This document shows, one piece after another, positions 32,444-41,133 of a stretch of 64,000 nucleotides of DNA. A program made the translations under genes and the position numbers. This stretch comes from Halolamina sp. CBA1230 (GTDB taxonomy: Archaea; Halobacteriota; Halobacteria; Halobacteriales; Haloferacaceae). Where the stretch lies: positions 1,550,001-1,614,000 of the forward strand of contig NZ_CP054587.1 of the NCBI RefSeq assembly GCF_002025255.2, given 5' to 3'. Numbering within the stretch: the first letter of the stretch is position 1; every line of letters begins with the position of its first letter. The notes beneath the pieces are model-generated. The model had not been told where the DNA came from. It saw only the letters and a list, made by a program, of their open reading frames with translations, and ran no database searches.

Positions 32444-32803
32444 ATGGATCGCGGAGAGTCGACAAGGCCGATGGTCGACCCGAGACACGACGACGGTGCC
32501 CGCCTCGATCTCGGCGACGAGGAACAGTGGGTGCTGCACGCTGCCCTCCTCGACTACCTCGATCGGCGCGCCGAGGAGACGACGGACGCCGAGGCCGAGA
32601 CGGCGCCCGCGCCGCTCGACGAGGCCGACGGCGACGACGCCGTCGAACTGCTCGACGCGCTGGAGGACGACGAGCCGCTCCGGCTCGACCGGGAGGGGCT
32701 GTTGCTCGTGCGGGAGCTGCTCTCGGAGTACCTCGCGGGCGCGCCGCTGCGGGACCGCGCGACCTGCCGGAGCGTGCTGGCGGAAGTGCGCGACGAGCTA
32801 TAG
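32444..32803 (+). CDS. Hypothetical acidic haloarchaeal protein
   Basis: A 119-aa acidic, helical protein. The recognisable parts are 'LGDEEQWVLHAALLDYLDRR', an acidic linker, 'ELLDALEDDEPLRLDREGLL' and 'RELLSEYLAGAPLRDRATCR'. The start is uncertain between ATG 32426, 32444 and 32471; conserved sequence seems to begin after 32471. It converges on the DCC-family gene with a 6-nt overlap. No domain is recognised; a regulatory or binding role is only a guess. Confidence 0.65.
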   Translation: MDRGESTRPMVDPRHDDGARLDLGDEEQWVLHAALLDYLDRRAEETTDAEAETAPAPLDEADGDDAVELLDALEDDEPLRLDREGLLLVRELLSEYLAGAPLRDRATCRSVLAEVRDEL

Positions 32804-33154
32804 CGAAGCTCTGCTGACGATCTTCCCCCACCAGTCGCGGCGGTCGGCGCCCCAACGGTAGAGCCGTTCCCGCAGCCGGTCGTACCCCGGGACTTTCTCG
32901 AGCAGCCAGAACGCTGCCGCGAAGACGGTGCTCATCCTGACCAGTACGCCCTGTACCGCCGCCCCGCCGGAGTAGACGGCGTCGTCGGTGAGCAGGTGGG
33001 TCGCGTCGCGCCAGTCCTCGGGGAGCCGGGCCGTCTGGTCGGGCGAGAGCTCCGCGAAGCCGACGGCGTCCACGTCGCCGAACCGTTCGCCGACGGCCGC
33101 ACACCACGTACAGAACCCGCAGTCGTCGTCGTACACCAGCCGCGGCTTGGCCAT
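32798..33154 (-). CDS. DCC-family thiol-disulfide oxidoreductase-like protein (DUF393)
   Basis: A 118-aa protein with the family motif 'YDDDCGFCTWC' at residues 8-18, a thioredoxin-like CxxC pair. Further motifs are 'ATHLLTDDAVYSGGAAVQGV' and the C-terminal 'VPGYDRLRERLYRWGADRRD', which are characteristic of DUF393. It probably exchanges disulfides in the cytoplasm or at the membrane; partner unknown. ATG 33152-33154. The downstream 130 nt before the next gene contain a GC-rich repeated CCGCTGCCCACCCC motif. Confidence 0.9.
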   Translation of the reverse strand: MAKPRLVYDDDCGFCTWCAAVGERFGDVDAVGFAELSPDQTARLPEDWRDATHLLTDDAVYSGGAAVQGVLVRMSTVFAAAFWLLEKVPGYDRLRERLYRWGADRRDWWGKIVSRASL

Positions 33155-33288
33155 GGATCCACTTCGGGGGGCAGCGGTTTCGGCCTTGCGGGCGGACGGT
33201 CGGGCGTGCGACGGCCGCTGCCCACCCCTCTTTCCGGTGGCCGCTGCCCACCCCGTTTATGCCTGCGGCGCCCCAACGATCGGTCACG

Positions 33289-33447
33289 ATGCCCGCCACG
33301 AAGGAGGTCAAATGCACGAGCGACGACTGTGAGCTGGACATGTTCGAGAACCACTACACGTACGACATCGCCGACGACCACTCCGTGGAGGACCTCTCCT
33401 GTCCGCTGTGTGGTGGGACCGACTGTCTCGAAGAGATCGAACTATGA
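33289..33447 (+). CDS. Small zinc-ribbon-like protein
   Basis: A 52-aa protein with four spaced metal-binding candidates: 'VKCTSDDCELDMFENHYTYD' gives the first Cys pair, and 'LSCPLCGGTDCLEEIEL' the second. This gives a compact single zinc ribbon. ATG 33289 lies about 30 nt after a CGTTTATG box. It ends with ATGA overlap into the Hsp20 gene, so the two are translationally coupled. Small zinc proteins of this type are widespread in haloarchaea; this one is not identified further. Confidence 0.75.
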   Translation: MPATKEVKCTSDDCELDMFENHYTYDIADDHSVEDLSCPLCGGTDCLEEIEL

Positions 33448-33935
33448 CCAGACTCGGCGAGATCGGCGGCTCGGCGGTCCGCTCGCTGCTCGAGCGCGCC
33501 GGCCGTGGCGTGAGTCGCGTGCAGGAACGCAAACCGCTGCCGTACGACTTACTCGAAAGCGAGGACGCCTACCTCGTCGTGTTCGACGCGCCGGGCGTCG
33601 AACCATCGGACGTGCAGGTGCGGTTCGTCGACGGCGAGGTGCAGGTGCGGGCCGACCGCTTCCGGGAGTTCCACGAGGGGTTCGAGACGCGGTTCCCCGG
33701 CCGCGGGCTGGCGCTCTCGGGCCGGGCACAGCTCCCGCCGGACGCGAGCGTCGACGTCGAGGCCGCCGACGCGACGCTCGCGGAGAACGGCACGCTCGAA
33801 GTCCGCATCCCCAAGCGGACCGACTCGACGGACGTCCCGCTCGACGAGGGCGAGGACGACGAGGCCGAGAGCGACGCTGACGCGGACGGGAGTGAGGAGG
33901 CCGAGCCGGACGACCCCGACGCGGACGAGGAGTAG
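33444..33935 (+). CDS. Hsp20 / alpha-crystallin-like small heat-shock protein
   Basis: A 163-aa protein with a central alpha-crystallin domain: 'PYDLLESEDAYLVVFDAPGV', 'VQVRFVDGEVQVRADRFREF' and the strand pair 'AQLPPDASVDVEAADATLAE' with 'NGTLEVRIPK'. This should act as an ATP-independent holdase. The C-terminal about 35 residues are an Asp/Glu tail typical of halophilic proteins, without an IxI motif. ATG overlaps the stop of the zinc-ribbon gene (ATGA). The next gene converges, with adjacent stops. Confidence 0.88.
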   Translation: MTRLGEIGGSAVRSLLERAGRGVSRVQERKPLPYDLLESEDAYLVVFDAPGVEPSDVQVRFVDGEVQVRADRFREFHEGFETRFPGRGLALSGRAQLPPDASVDVEAADATLAENGTLEVRIPKRTDSTDVPLDEGEDDEAESDADADGSEEAEPDDPDADEE

Positions 33936-35075
33936 CTACAACGACATCCCTTCTTCGACGGCGAACTCGGGCACCCCATCGAACCGGCCGGGGTCGTACG
34001 CCGCGACGGCGTCGCGCTCCCCGAGGACCTGCTCGGCCAGCACCTCGCCCGTCGCCGGCGCCCGGAGGAACCCGTGGCCGTGCCAGCCGGTCGCGACGTA
34101 GAGGCCTGGCTCCACCTCGCCCAGCAGCGGTTCGCCGTCCGGCGTCGCCGTCGCGATCCCGGCCCACGCCGCGGTCGAGCCCTCGTCGAACCCGGTCCGG
34201 TTCTCGATGGCGGCGAGCGTGTCGTCGACGAACCAGTCGTCGCCACGGGGGTCCCAGTCGTCGGGGTCGACCTCCTCGGGCACCGTCCCATCGCCCGCCA
34301 GCAGCCCCTCCGGGTGCGGGCGGAAGTAGACGCCGGCGTCGGCGTCGTGGACCATCGGCCCCGCGTAGTCGGCGCCGGAAACCAGCGCCTGTACGCGGTA
34401 CGGTTTCAGTGGGAGCCGGATCCCCGTCGGCGCGAGTACGCGTTTGGTCCAGCCGCCGCCGGCGACGACGACGGCGTCGAACCGCTCGCGGTCGACTCGA
34501 GGGCCGTCGCCGCGGTGGGAGACGCCCGCCTCGACGCCCGTCCAGCAGTCGACGCCGGCGTCGCGGGCGCGGTCGGCCATGGCCGAGACGTACGCGCCCG
34601 GGCCGGGCGTCGCGTACGCCGCGCGCTCGGTCACGGCCGCGAGCCCGACCTCCGAGAGGTCGAGTTCGGGGAAGCGGTCACGGATCGAGTCGGGGTCGTG
34701 ACACGCCACGTCGACGCCGTGGTCGCGGGCGGCGTCGACCGCCTCGCGGAGCGCGGACTGTTTCAACTCGGCGTCGGCGCCGACGAGCGTGACCTGCGGC
34801 GTCGGTTCGACGTCGAACCGGTGGTCGCGGTCGGCCAGCCACTCGAAGCGGTCCATCGCCCGCTCGGCGATCTCGGCGCCGACGGCGTCGGTGGGCCGGG
34901 GCGCGAGCACCCCCGCAGCGCGGTGGGAACTGCCCTCCACTCGCTCGCGGGGGTGGGTGTAGTCGTCGCCCAGCTCCTCGTCACGCTCGTAGAGGCGCAC
35001 GTCGGCGCCGCCCTGTGCGAGGTCGTGGGCGACGGTGACGCCGACGGCGCCGCCGCCGACGACGGCTACGCGCAT
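33936..35075 (-). CDS. FAD-dependent amino-acid oxidase/dehydrogenase (DAO family)
   Basis: A 379-aa flavoprotein. The N-terminus 'RVAVVGGGAVGVTVAHDLAQ' is a GxGxxG FAD-binding Rossmann motif. 'SHRAAGVLAPRPTDAVGAE' and 'FDAVVVAGGGWTKRVL' follow, and the C-terminal 'GLYVATGWHGHGFLRAPATG' closes the FAD site. This is the pattern of glycine oxidase/sarcosine oxidase/DadA-like enzymes that oxidise amines to imines. The substrate cannot be told. ATG 35073-35075. It converges with the Hsp20 gene. Confidence 0.92.
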   Translation of the reverse strand: MRVAVVGGGAVGVTVAHDLAQGGADVRLYERDEELGDDYTHPRERVEGSSHRAAGVLAPRPTDAVGAEIAERAMDRFEWLADRDHRFDVEPTPQVTLVGADAELKQSALREAVDAARDHGVDVACHDPDSIRDRFPELDLSEVGLAAVTERAAYATPGPGAYVSAMADRARDAGVDCWTGVEAGVSHRGDGPRVDRERFDAVVVAGGGWTKRVLAPTGIRLPLKPYRVQALVSGADYAGPMVHDADAGVYFRPHPEGLLAGDGTVPEEVDPDDWDPRGDDWFVDDTLAAIENRTGFDEGSTAAWAGIATATPDGEPLLGEVEPGLYVATGWHGHGFLRAPATGEVLAEQVLGERDAVAAYDPGRFDGVPEFAVEEGMSL

Positions 35076-35237
35076 CGTGTCACCCCGGCTCGGGAGCGTC
35101 GCTCGCCGGCAGTTGGGTCGGTACGGGTGCGTCGGTCCATACCCGCCCGTGTGTCCGGGGTCACTTAGCCGCTATCGGTTTCTGCGGCGCTGTCGGTCGT
35201 GGAAAGAACTAGGGCGGCCCCGGTGGCCGGGGTCGGG

Positions 35238-35855
35238 CTACGGCGTCGGTTCGGCCTGCTCGTCGGCCTCGCCGTCGGTCTCGGCGTCATCGTCCATCCC
35301 GCGGAGCGCCTCGACGGCGGCCTCGCGGTAGGCGTCGGGGTCGACGTCGTAGCGGTCCGCGGCCATCCGGGCGTACTCGTTCCCTTCGTCGTCGAAGGCG
35401 GCGACGCGCTCGACCGTGCGTTCGGCGGTCTCGACGACCCAGCGGTCCCGGGTCGCGGCGTCGACGACGGTGATCGACTCGGGCCGGACCGAGACGTTCA
35501 CCGAGCCGTCGTCGGTCTCGTACGTACGAGGTTTGCCGACGACGGCGACGTAGGCGGGCGGTTCGAGATCACGCAGCGTGGAGGCGGCCTCGGGCTGATA
35601 CTGGCCGGCGTAGACGAAGAAGGTCCCCGTCGGGTCGACGATGCGACCGCGCCAGTACTCGTTGTCGTCGCCGATGTCCTCCTTCTCGGTCAGGGTGCCG
35701 ACGAAGAACACGCGGTTAGCCTTCTCCCCCGTCGGGAGCAGCTGGTAGGCCGGGGCGCGCTCGTCGTCGGACTCCTTGAACGTGTGGCTGGCGTCGTTGA
35801 ACTCGGTGGCGAAGACGCGGCGGGCGACTTCGCGCATGGGGGCGTTGTTGGACAT
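35238..35855 (-). CDS. RPA-associated OB-fold protein (COG3390 type)
   Basis: A 205-aa protein with 'REVARRVFATEFNDASHTFK', 'RVFFVGTLTEKEDIGDDNEY' and 'VDPTGTFFVYAGQYQPEAAS' (OB fold), and an acidic tail. It corresponds to the RPA-associated protein that lies directly downstream of rpa in haloarchaea (rpap3 in Haloferax). It probably binds RPA and joins in replication and repair. Its ATG abuts the rpa stop codon without any gap, which means one transcript. The assignment to the rpa3/rpap3 pair rather than rpa1/rpap1 is from length and layout. Confidence 0.85.
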   Translation of the reverse strand: MSNNAPMREVARRVFATEFNDASHTFKESDDERAPAYQLLPTGEKANRVFFVGTLTEKEDIGDDNEYWRGRIVDPTGTFFVYAGQYQPEAASTLRDLEPPAYVAVVGKPRTYETDDGSVNVSVRPESITVVDAATRDRWVVETAERTVERVAAFDDEGNEYARMAADRYDVDPDAYREAAVEALRGMDDDAETDGEADEQAEPTP

Positions 35856-36785
35856 TCAGATCGACCTCGCTTTGATCAGCGCGCTCTCGGGATCGACCGA
35901 CCCGTCCAGACGCTCGAACTCGTCGACGAGCACGTAGCGCCCGAACACGGGGCCGGACACCTCGAAGTACTGGCCCAGCAGGTCGCCCTGCATCTCCTCG
36001 ACGACCACGGTGGTGTCGAGGGCGTCGGTGGCCATCTGCTTCGCCTCTTCGAGGTCGATCCCGGTCAGTTCCTCGGTGGTCTCCTTGTCGAAGATGACCT
36101 CGTGGACCTCCTGTCCGTCGTCGAGGACGGCCTTGATGCGGAGGTCGAACTCGCCGTCGACCTGCCCGTGCTCCGAACACCGGCCGTTCTGGAGCACGCG
36201 CGTGCAGTCGTCCTCGGGGCAGCGCTTGATCAGCCCGGAGCCGGACTGCACGTCGACCAGCGCGCCCTCGACGGTGACGGCGTCGTCGCCGACTTCGATC
36301 TCCTCGTCGAGTTCGGTGATCGTCGTGGTCTTGTTGAGCTTCACCGAGTAGCTCCCTTCGTACTCGTCGGTGACGACGTTCGAGAGGGCGTAGCTCACTC
36401 CCTCCTCGAGTTCGGGGAGGTCCGAGGTGTCGAAGGAGACGAACTTCATCGTCCCGCTCTCGTCGCCCAGCAGGCCCACCTGCGCGATGGACTCGTGGCC
36501 GGGCTCCCAGAGGTCGGCGACCTTCACGCGAAGGTCGACCCACTGTTCGTCCTCGTCGATCTCACCCAGCAGGGTGAGCTCGGTGTCGGCGCTGCCCAGT
36601 TCGTCCCGTTCGAGGTCGGCCTCGTCGAGGTACTGGCTCACGACGCTGCGCCGTGCCTCGTCGAGGGGGACGCGGTACTCGTTCACCAGGGTCTCGAGGC
36701 GCTCCTCGACGTCCTCCTGATCGATCTCTAGGTGGTCCGAGAACTGTTCGGCTATCTCCGCTGCGTGACTCTCTAACTCGCTCAT
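35856..36785 (-). CDS. rpa: Replication protein A, single-stranded DNA-binding
   Basis: A 309-aa RPA with two OB folds around a zinc finger. The first OB is 'RVKVADLWEPGHESIAQVGL', the second 'TVEGALVDVQSGSGLIKRCP', and the finger is 'CPEDDCTRVLQNGRCSEHG' (C..C..C..H). An N-terminal helical part ('HAAEIAEQFSDHLEIDQED') precedes. Size and order match haloarchaeal Rpa3. It coats single-stranded DNA in replication and repair. A CTTAAATA box near 36848-36855 would give a 35-nt leader. Forms an operon with the downstream partner. Confidence 0.9.
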   Translation of the reverse strand: MSELESHAAEIAEQFSDHLEIDQEDVEERLETLVNEYRVPLDEARRSVVSQYLDEADLERDELGSADTELTLLGEIDEDEQWVDLRVKVADLWEPGHESIAQVGLLGDESGTMKFVSFDTSDLPELEEGVSYALSNVVTDEYEGSYSVKLNKTTTITELDEEIEVGDDAVTVEGALVDVQSGSGLIKRCPEDDCTRVLQNGRCSEHGQVDGEFDLRIKAVLDDGQEVHEVIFDKETTEELTGIDLEEAKQMATDALDTTVVVEEMQGDLLGQYFEVSGPVFGRYVLVDEFERLDGSVDPESALIKARSI

Positions 36786-36995
36786 GGGTTTGCCTGCCTC
36801 CGCCTGTGTTTCGTCGGGAGGCGTACCGGGCTTGGTGCCTAACAGTATTTAAGATTCCGCCACCGGGGTGGAAGTGAAAGCGGGGGCGAACGGCGTCTTC
36901 ACCCGTGCTCGCGGGCGGCCGGGACGTGCCCGTGGCGTCGTCGACACGGCACCGACGCCGACGGCTCTTTCCCCCGCGGGCCCCACGAACCGCCC

Positions 36996-37274
36996 ATGGA
37001 CGAGCGGCTCGAACGGTTCATCCGGACCAAACTCCGGAACGCCGGCAAGCAGTTCGAGGAGGCCCGCGAGGCGTACGGGGAGGGGAAGGCGCCGGCCGAG
37101 TTCGACCTGCCGAGCGACGACGAGGGGCGGGCGAAGATCGTCTGCCGGCGCCACGCGGACCGGCGGGCGGTCCGGATCGACGCCGAGGGGCGGCCGGCCT
37201 GCTTCGACGGGGATCATCCCGACTGCCGCGGCTGTGCCGAGGACGTCCGCGAGGGCGTCGTGGAAACGTGGTAG
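36996..37274 (+). CDS. Conserved small Cys-containing protein of unknown function
   Basis: A 92-aa protein. The N-terminal half is helical and charged ('RLERFIRTKLRNAGKQFEEA'). The C-terminal half carries 'KIVCRRHADRRAVRIDAEGR' and 'ACFDGDHPDCRGCAEDVREG', giving four Cys and three His that could hold zinc. It is compact and appears intact. ATG 36996 is placed about 27 nt after 'GGCTCTTTCC'. I do not recognise a named family. The next gene, a permease, starts 65 nt downstream on the same strand. Confidence 0.7.
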   Translation: MDERLERFIRTKLRNAGKQFEEAREAYGEGKAPAEFDLPSDDEGRAKIVCRRHADRRAVRIDAEGRPACFDGDHPDCRGCAEDVREGVVETW

Positions 37275-37339
37275 GACAGTCAACGTGAGTGAACAGTCCG
37301 GCCACAATTCTTTCCAAGTCGCGACGGCGGTTCTCCGAC

Positions 37340-38746
37340 ATGAGCGAGGAGTTCGGGCTGACGGAGGCCGTCTCTATCGCGCTCGGAGGGATGATCGGCG
37401 GGGGGATCTACGCCGTGCTCGGCGTCGTGGCCCAGATCTCGATGTACGCCACGTGGTTCGGCTTCGCCGTCGCGGGCGTGGTAGCAATGTGTGCAGGCTA
37501 CTCGTTCAACGCGCTCAACCGAGTCGGCGACCAGCGCGGCGGCGCGGTGTCGTTCGTCCAGGAGTTCGTCGGCAACTCGACGCTCGCGGGAATGATCGGC
37601 TGGTCGCTGCTGTTCGGCTACGTCGGCTCGATCGCCATGTACGCCTTCGCGTTCGCGGAGTTCGCGATCGGGTTCGAGGGCGTCCCAGACGACGTCGGCG
37701 GCGTGCCGCTGCGGCCAGTCGTCTCCGTGCTGGCGGTCGCGCTGTTCGTCGTGCTGAACGTCGCGGGCGCCCGGATCACCGGCTCCGCCGAGAACGTCCT
37801 CGTCGCCGCGAAAATCGGCGTGCTGGTCGCGTTCGGGGTCTGGGGGCTGGCGTATCTCGGCCCCGTGTCGGAGCGGGCGGTGCAGTTCGGCACCGGCCAG
37901 CTCACCGGCGTCACCCCGATCGTCGCCGCCGCCATCTCCTTCGTCGCGTTCCAGGGGTGGCAGCTGCTGTTCTACGATCAGGAGCGCGTCGAGAACCCGA
38001 CGGAGACCATCCGAAAGGCGGTGTACATCTCCATCCCGGTCGCGGTGGCCATCTACGTCATGGTCGCACTGGTGACGACCAACCTCGCGCCCGAGGCGAT
38101 CCAGCAGCGCCCCCACGTCGCGCTCGCGGACGCGGCGTCGGCGATGCTGAGCTACTTCGGCTTCGGCTCGCTGGGGTTTCTGATCATCTCCGGGTCGGCG
38201 CTGTTCTCGACGGGCAGCGCGATCAACGCCACGCTGTTCTCCGCCGGCCACTTCGCGAAGAAACTGGTGTCGGGCGACCTGCTGCCCGACCAGATCGCCG
38301 ACAGTCAGGCTGACGGGGTGCCCGCGAAGACCGTGCTCGTCCTCGGCGGGATCACCGCCGCGTTCACCGCCTGGGGCAGTCTCAACGCCATCACCTCCTT
38401 CGCCTCGCTGGCGTTCATCCTCGTGTTCGGCGGAACGAGCCTCCTCGCACTCCGCGAGCGTGACCGTGCCGAGATCAACCCCCTCCCGCCGGTCGTTGGC
38501 GCGGTCGGTGCGCTCGGGTTCGCACCGCTGATGCTCCGGAACCTCTACACCCGCAAACCCGAGACGTTCTGGATGGTGCTCGTCGTCGGCGCGTTCGTCG
38601 TCGGCGTCGAACTGCTCTACTTCGAGCGCGGGGAGCTGGAGGATCACGTACCGGAGGGGGTCGAGAAGGAGGTCGAATACGTCGAGGAAGCGGTCGAAGC
38701 GGAAGTCCGAACCGCCGAAGACGTCGTCGAGGACGACGAGAGCTAA
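37340..38746 (+). CDS. APC-family amino acid permease
   Basis: A 468-aa integral membrane transporter. The N-terminus 'MSEEFGLTEAVSIALGGMIG' leads into the APC motif 'GGGIYAVLGVVA'. About 12 hydrophobic helices follow, including 'FVAFQGWQLLFYDQERVENP' and 'AVYISIPVAVAIYVMVALVT'. A cytoplasmic acidic coiled C-terminus ('GVEKEVEYVEEAVEAEV') closes the protein. It probably imports amino acids by ion coupling. ATG 37340 is preferred over the upstream 37289 because the family begins here. Confidence 0.92.
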   Translation: MSEEFGLTEAVSIALGGMIGGGIYAVLGVVAQISMYATWFGFAVAGVVAMCAGYSFNALNRVGDQRGGAVSFVQEFVGNSTLAGMIGWSLLFGYVGSIAMYAFAFAEFAIGFEGVPDDVGGVPLRPVVSVLAVALFVVLNVAGARITGSAENVLVAAKIGVLVAFGVWGLAYLGPVSERAVQFGTGQLTGVTPIVAAAISFVAFQGWQLLFYDQERVENPTETIRKAVYISIPVAVAIYVMVALVTTNLAPEAIQQRPHVALADAASAMLSYFGFGSLGFLIISGSALFSTGSAINATLFSAGHFAKKLVSGDLLPDQIADSQADGVPAKTVLVLGGITAAFTAWGSLNAITSFASLAFILVFGGTSLLALRERDRAEINPLPPVVGAVGALGFAPLMLRNLYTRKPETFWMVLVVGAFVVGVELLYFERGELEDHVPEGVEKEVEYVEEAVEAEVRTAEDVVEDDES

Positions 38747-38784
38747 CCCACCGTTTTGAACACCCCAGCCGCCCACGACCGCCC

Positions 38785-39810
38785 ATGCACGTCGTCGCAC
38801 TCGTGCTGGCGGGCGGGATCGGCTCCCGACTCTACCCCGCCAGCCGCGAACATCGCCCGAAGCAGTTCCTCCCGATCGGCGGCGACCGCTCCCTGCTCGC
38901 CCGGACCGTCGACCGCGCCGGCTTCGCCGACGAGACCGTCGTCGCCACCCGCCCCGAGTTCGCCGACGAGATCGACGAGCACGCGCCCGACGCCGACGTG
39001 CTGGTCGAACCGGACGGGAAGGATACGGGGCCGGCGCTGACGTACGCGACCCACCGGATCGGAGAGGAGTACGGCGACTCCGACGAACCGCTCGTCGTGG
39101 TCGCGCTCCCCAGCGACCACTACGTCGGCGACGACGAGGCGTTCCGGGAGACGATGACCAACGGCGCGCGCGTCGCCGCAGAGAGGGACCGACTCGTCAC
39201 CTTCGGCGTGACGCCCGAGCGGCCCGAAACCGGCTACGGCTACGTCGAACCCGGCGCCGCACGCGCAGTCGACGGTGTGGACTTCCACGAGGTCGCGCAG
39301 TTCCACGAGAAACCCGACGCCGAGACCGCCCGCGAGTACGTCGAGGCTGGCTACCGCTGGAACAGCGGCATGTTCGCGTGGACGCCCGAGCGGTTCCTCG
39401 AGGCCGCCGCGGACTCGCCGCTGTCGCCGCTGGTGGACGCGCTGGAGGCGGGCGATCCCGACTCGGGATTCGCGGCCGTCGAGCCAGTCTCCGTGGACTA
39501 CGCGGTGCTCGAACGCGCGGAGAACGTCGCGGTGGTCGACGCCGCGTTCACGTGGGACGATCTCGGAACGTGGGACGCGCTCGACCGCGTGCTCGACCCG
39601 GACGGCGACGGCAACGTCGCCATCGGCGAACACGCCACCGTCGACGCCGCCGACAACGTCGTCGTCAGCGACGACAAACACGTCTCGCTGGTCGGCGTCT
39701 CGGGGCTCGCAGTGGTGGCGTACGACGACCGCGTGCTGGTAGTGCCGAAAGGCGAGGCGGGGCGGGTGCGGGAGCTCGTCTCGCTGCTCGAGGAGCGCGG
39801 GGCGTTCTAG
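38785..39810 (+). CDS. Mannose-1-phosphate guanylyltransferase
   Basis: A 341-aa nucleotidyltransferase making GDP-mannose for glycosylation. The N-terminal signature 'LVLAGGIGSRLYPASREHRP' and Lys in 'KQFLPIGG' are the nucleotide-binding elements. 'EPDGKDTGPALTYAT', 'LPSDHYVGD', 'YGYVEPGAARAVDGV', 'FHEKPDAETAREYV', 'RWNSGMFAW' and 'FTWDDLGTWDAL' complete the type ManC/GMP pattern. No isomerase domain is fused to it. Start at ATG 38785, about 38 nt after the permease gene and in the same direction. Confidence 0.93.
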   Translation: MHVVALVLAGGIGSRLYPASREHRPKQFLPIGGDRSLLARTVDRAGFADETVVATRPEFADEIDEHAPDADVLVEPDGKDTGPALTYATHRIGEEYGDSDEPLVVVALPSDHYVGDDEAFRETMTNGARVAAERDRLVTFGVTPERPETGYGYVEPGAARAVDGVDFHEVAQFHEKPDAETAREYVEAGYRWNSGMFAWTPERFLEAAADSPLSPLVDALEAGDPDSGFAAVEPVSVDYAVLERAENVAVVDAAFTWDDLGTWDALDRVLDPDGDGNVAIGEHATVDAADNVVVSDDKHVSLVGVSGLAVVAYDDRVLVVPKGEAGRVRELVSLLEERGAF

Positions 39811-39813
39811 CGG

Positions 39814-39954
39814 TCAGAACGCCGAGAAATCCGGGACGAACGCCCCGGCGATCAGCACGTCCGCGAGGAAGAGGACGAACGCCATCGTCTGATCGAACTG
39901 GTGCTCCTCGGTCGTGATCGAGGCGTACACGTACGCAGCCAGTGACAGAACCAT
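39814..39954 (-). CDS. 46-aa small membrane protein
   Basis: From ATG 39952-39954 a 46-aa peptide with two hydrophobic helices: 'MVLSLAAYVYASI' and 'FVLFLADVLIAGAFVPDF', joined by an acidic loop 'TTEEHQFDQT'. It is in the same direction as the Tfx-like gene upstream, separated by about 31 nt, and the two may be cotranscribed. Upstream in-frame extension is possible. Function unknown. Confidence 0.55.
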   Translation of the reverse strand: MVLSLAAYVYASITTEEHQFDQTMAFVLFLADVLIAGAFVPDFSAF

Positions 39955-39985
39955 GGCTCCGGGCAGGCCGCCGGCGCGGATGAAG

Positions 39986-40507
39986 CTACTCCTCGTGGGC
40001 CCGGCGGACTCGGACCTGCCCGTCGCCCGTGACGCCGACGAGCAGTTCCGCGCGCACCTCCCGCCCGTGGACGGCGTCGCCGGCGGCGTCGCTGACAACT
40101 TTCATCAGCTCGGGCGCGGCGTAGCCCACCTTCACGCCCGCCTCGTCGCAGGCGTCGTACACCAGGTCGGGCACGTCGTAGAGGTCGGTGCCGTCCTCGA
40201 CCCGGACTCGGACCGGCGCGGAGAGCGCGTCGGCGAACGAGACCGTCTCACGGGCTTTCTCGACGTTCTGTCGGGCGCTGGCCTCGACGCTGGAGACGTT
40301 GGCCCGCGAGGTGCCCAGCCGGTCGGCGATGTCGGCCTGACGCAGGCCGTGCTCCCGGAGCGCGAGCACCTCGGCCTGCCGGCGCGTGAGCACGTTGCCG
40401 TCGGCCTCGAACCCCGCCCGCGTGAGCAGGTCGGCAGCGGTAACGGGGTCGTCCGACCCCGCGTCATGACCGTCGCCGGGGTCGTTCTCGTCGGCGTCGT
40501 CGCTCAT
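39986..40507 (-). CDS. Tfx-family DNA-binding protein
   Basis: A 173-aa archaeal regulator of the Tfx family, first known from the formylmethanofuran operon of Methanothermobacter. A HTH lies at about residues 40-70: 'VLTRRQAEVLALREHGLRQA' and 'DIADRLGTSRANVSSVEASA'. The family C-terminal domain follows: 'DALSAPVRVRVEDGTDLYDV' and 'ELMKVVSDAAGDAVHGREVR'. The first 25 residues form a halophilic acidic leader. ATG 40505-40507. Target genes cannot be inferred from the neighbours. Confidence 0.88.
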   Translation of the reverse strand: MSDDADENDPGDGHDAGSDDPVTAADLLTRAGFEADGNVLTRRQAEVLALREHGLRQADIADRLGTSRANVSSVEASARQNVEKARETVSFADALSAPVRVRVEDGTDLYDVPDLVYDACDEAGVKVGYAAPELMKVVSDAAGDAVHGREVRAELLVGVTGDGQVRVRRAHEE

Positions 40508-40571
40508 GGGACGTGATGGGCGCCGACCGCAGAAAAACCTACAGTTCGGGGCGAACTCTCCGTCGACCGAC

Positions 40572-41045
40572 TCAGGCGCCGTCGCCGCCCCAGAAGTTGT
40601 CCCGGGAGCCCAGCCGCTCGCGGTCGCCGCGGTCGGGTTGGCCGTCGTCGTCGTTGGGTTCGACGCCCTCCTCACCCGCCATCGGCCCGTCGTCCGCGTC
40701 CTCCTCCTCCAGGGGCATCTTCTCGACGACTTTCTTCGCCTTCGCGTGGCTGGACTTCACGCGGTCGATGCGGACCCGTGCGCGACACTCCGGCAGCAGC
40801 CCGTCGATGAGGACGATGAACCCGTCGTCGGTCCGGCCGACGCCGGCGCCGCTCTCGTGGATGTCCGTCACGTCGACGACGACCTCCTCGCCCGGCTTCA
40901 CGGGCTGCTCCTTCAGATCGTCGATGGGCATGTCGTAATGGTTGCACCACTCGGCACCCCCTCTGTCGCCGTAGTGCTGACAGCCCATCCCCTCGATCCG
41001 TTCGGAGAAGCTGGGGCAGTCGTCGGCTAACGGACAGTCCGGCAT
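40572..41045 (-). CDS. TRAM-domain protein with N-terminal Cys cluster
   Basis: A 157-aa protein. The N-terminus has Cys/His-rich segments ('CPLADDCPSFSERIEGMGCQ', 'EWCNHYDMP') that may hold an Fe-S cluster or zinc. A TRAM domain spans about residues 48-105 ('VKPGEEVVVDVTDIHESGAG' and 'VGRTDDGFIVLIDGLLPECR'). An acidic unstructured tail ends it. It probably binds RNA. ATG 41043-41045. The IS605-type element begins only about 50 nt upstream, so the promoter lies within or beside the insertion. Confidence 0.88.
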   Translation of the reverse strand: MPDCPLADDCPSFSERIEGMGCQHYGDRGGAEWCNHYDMPIDDLKEQPVKPGEEVVVDVTDIHESGAGVGRTDDGFIVLIDGLLPECRARVRIDRVKSSHAKAKKVVEKMPLEEEDADDGPMAGEEGVEPNDDDGQPDRGDRERLGSRDNFWGGDGA

Positions 41046-41092
41046 ATAGGAGGGTAGTAAGCCGACGGTCTAAACGGTTTCGAGGGCGAGTT

Positions 41093-41114
41093 CCCCGACC
41101 CACCGGGGTCGGGG
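41093..41114 (+). repeat. Left-end hairpin of the IS605-type element
   Basis: CCCCGACCC, loop ACCG, GGGTCGGGG: a perfect 9-bp stem upstream of the tnpA 3' end. IS605 TnpA proteins recognise such subterminal hairpins. It may also serve as a terminator for tnpA. Confidence 0.7.
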
Positions 41115-41133
41115 GTGAAGCACGACATCCGGC

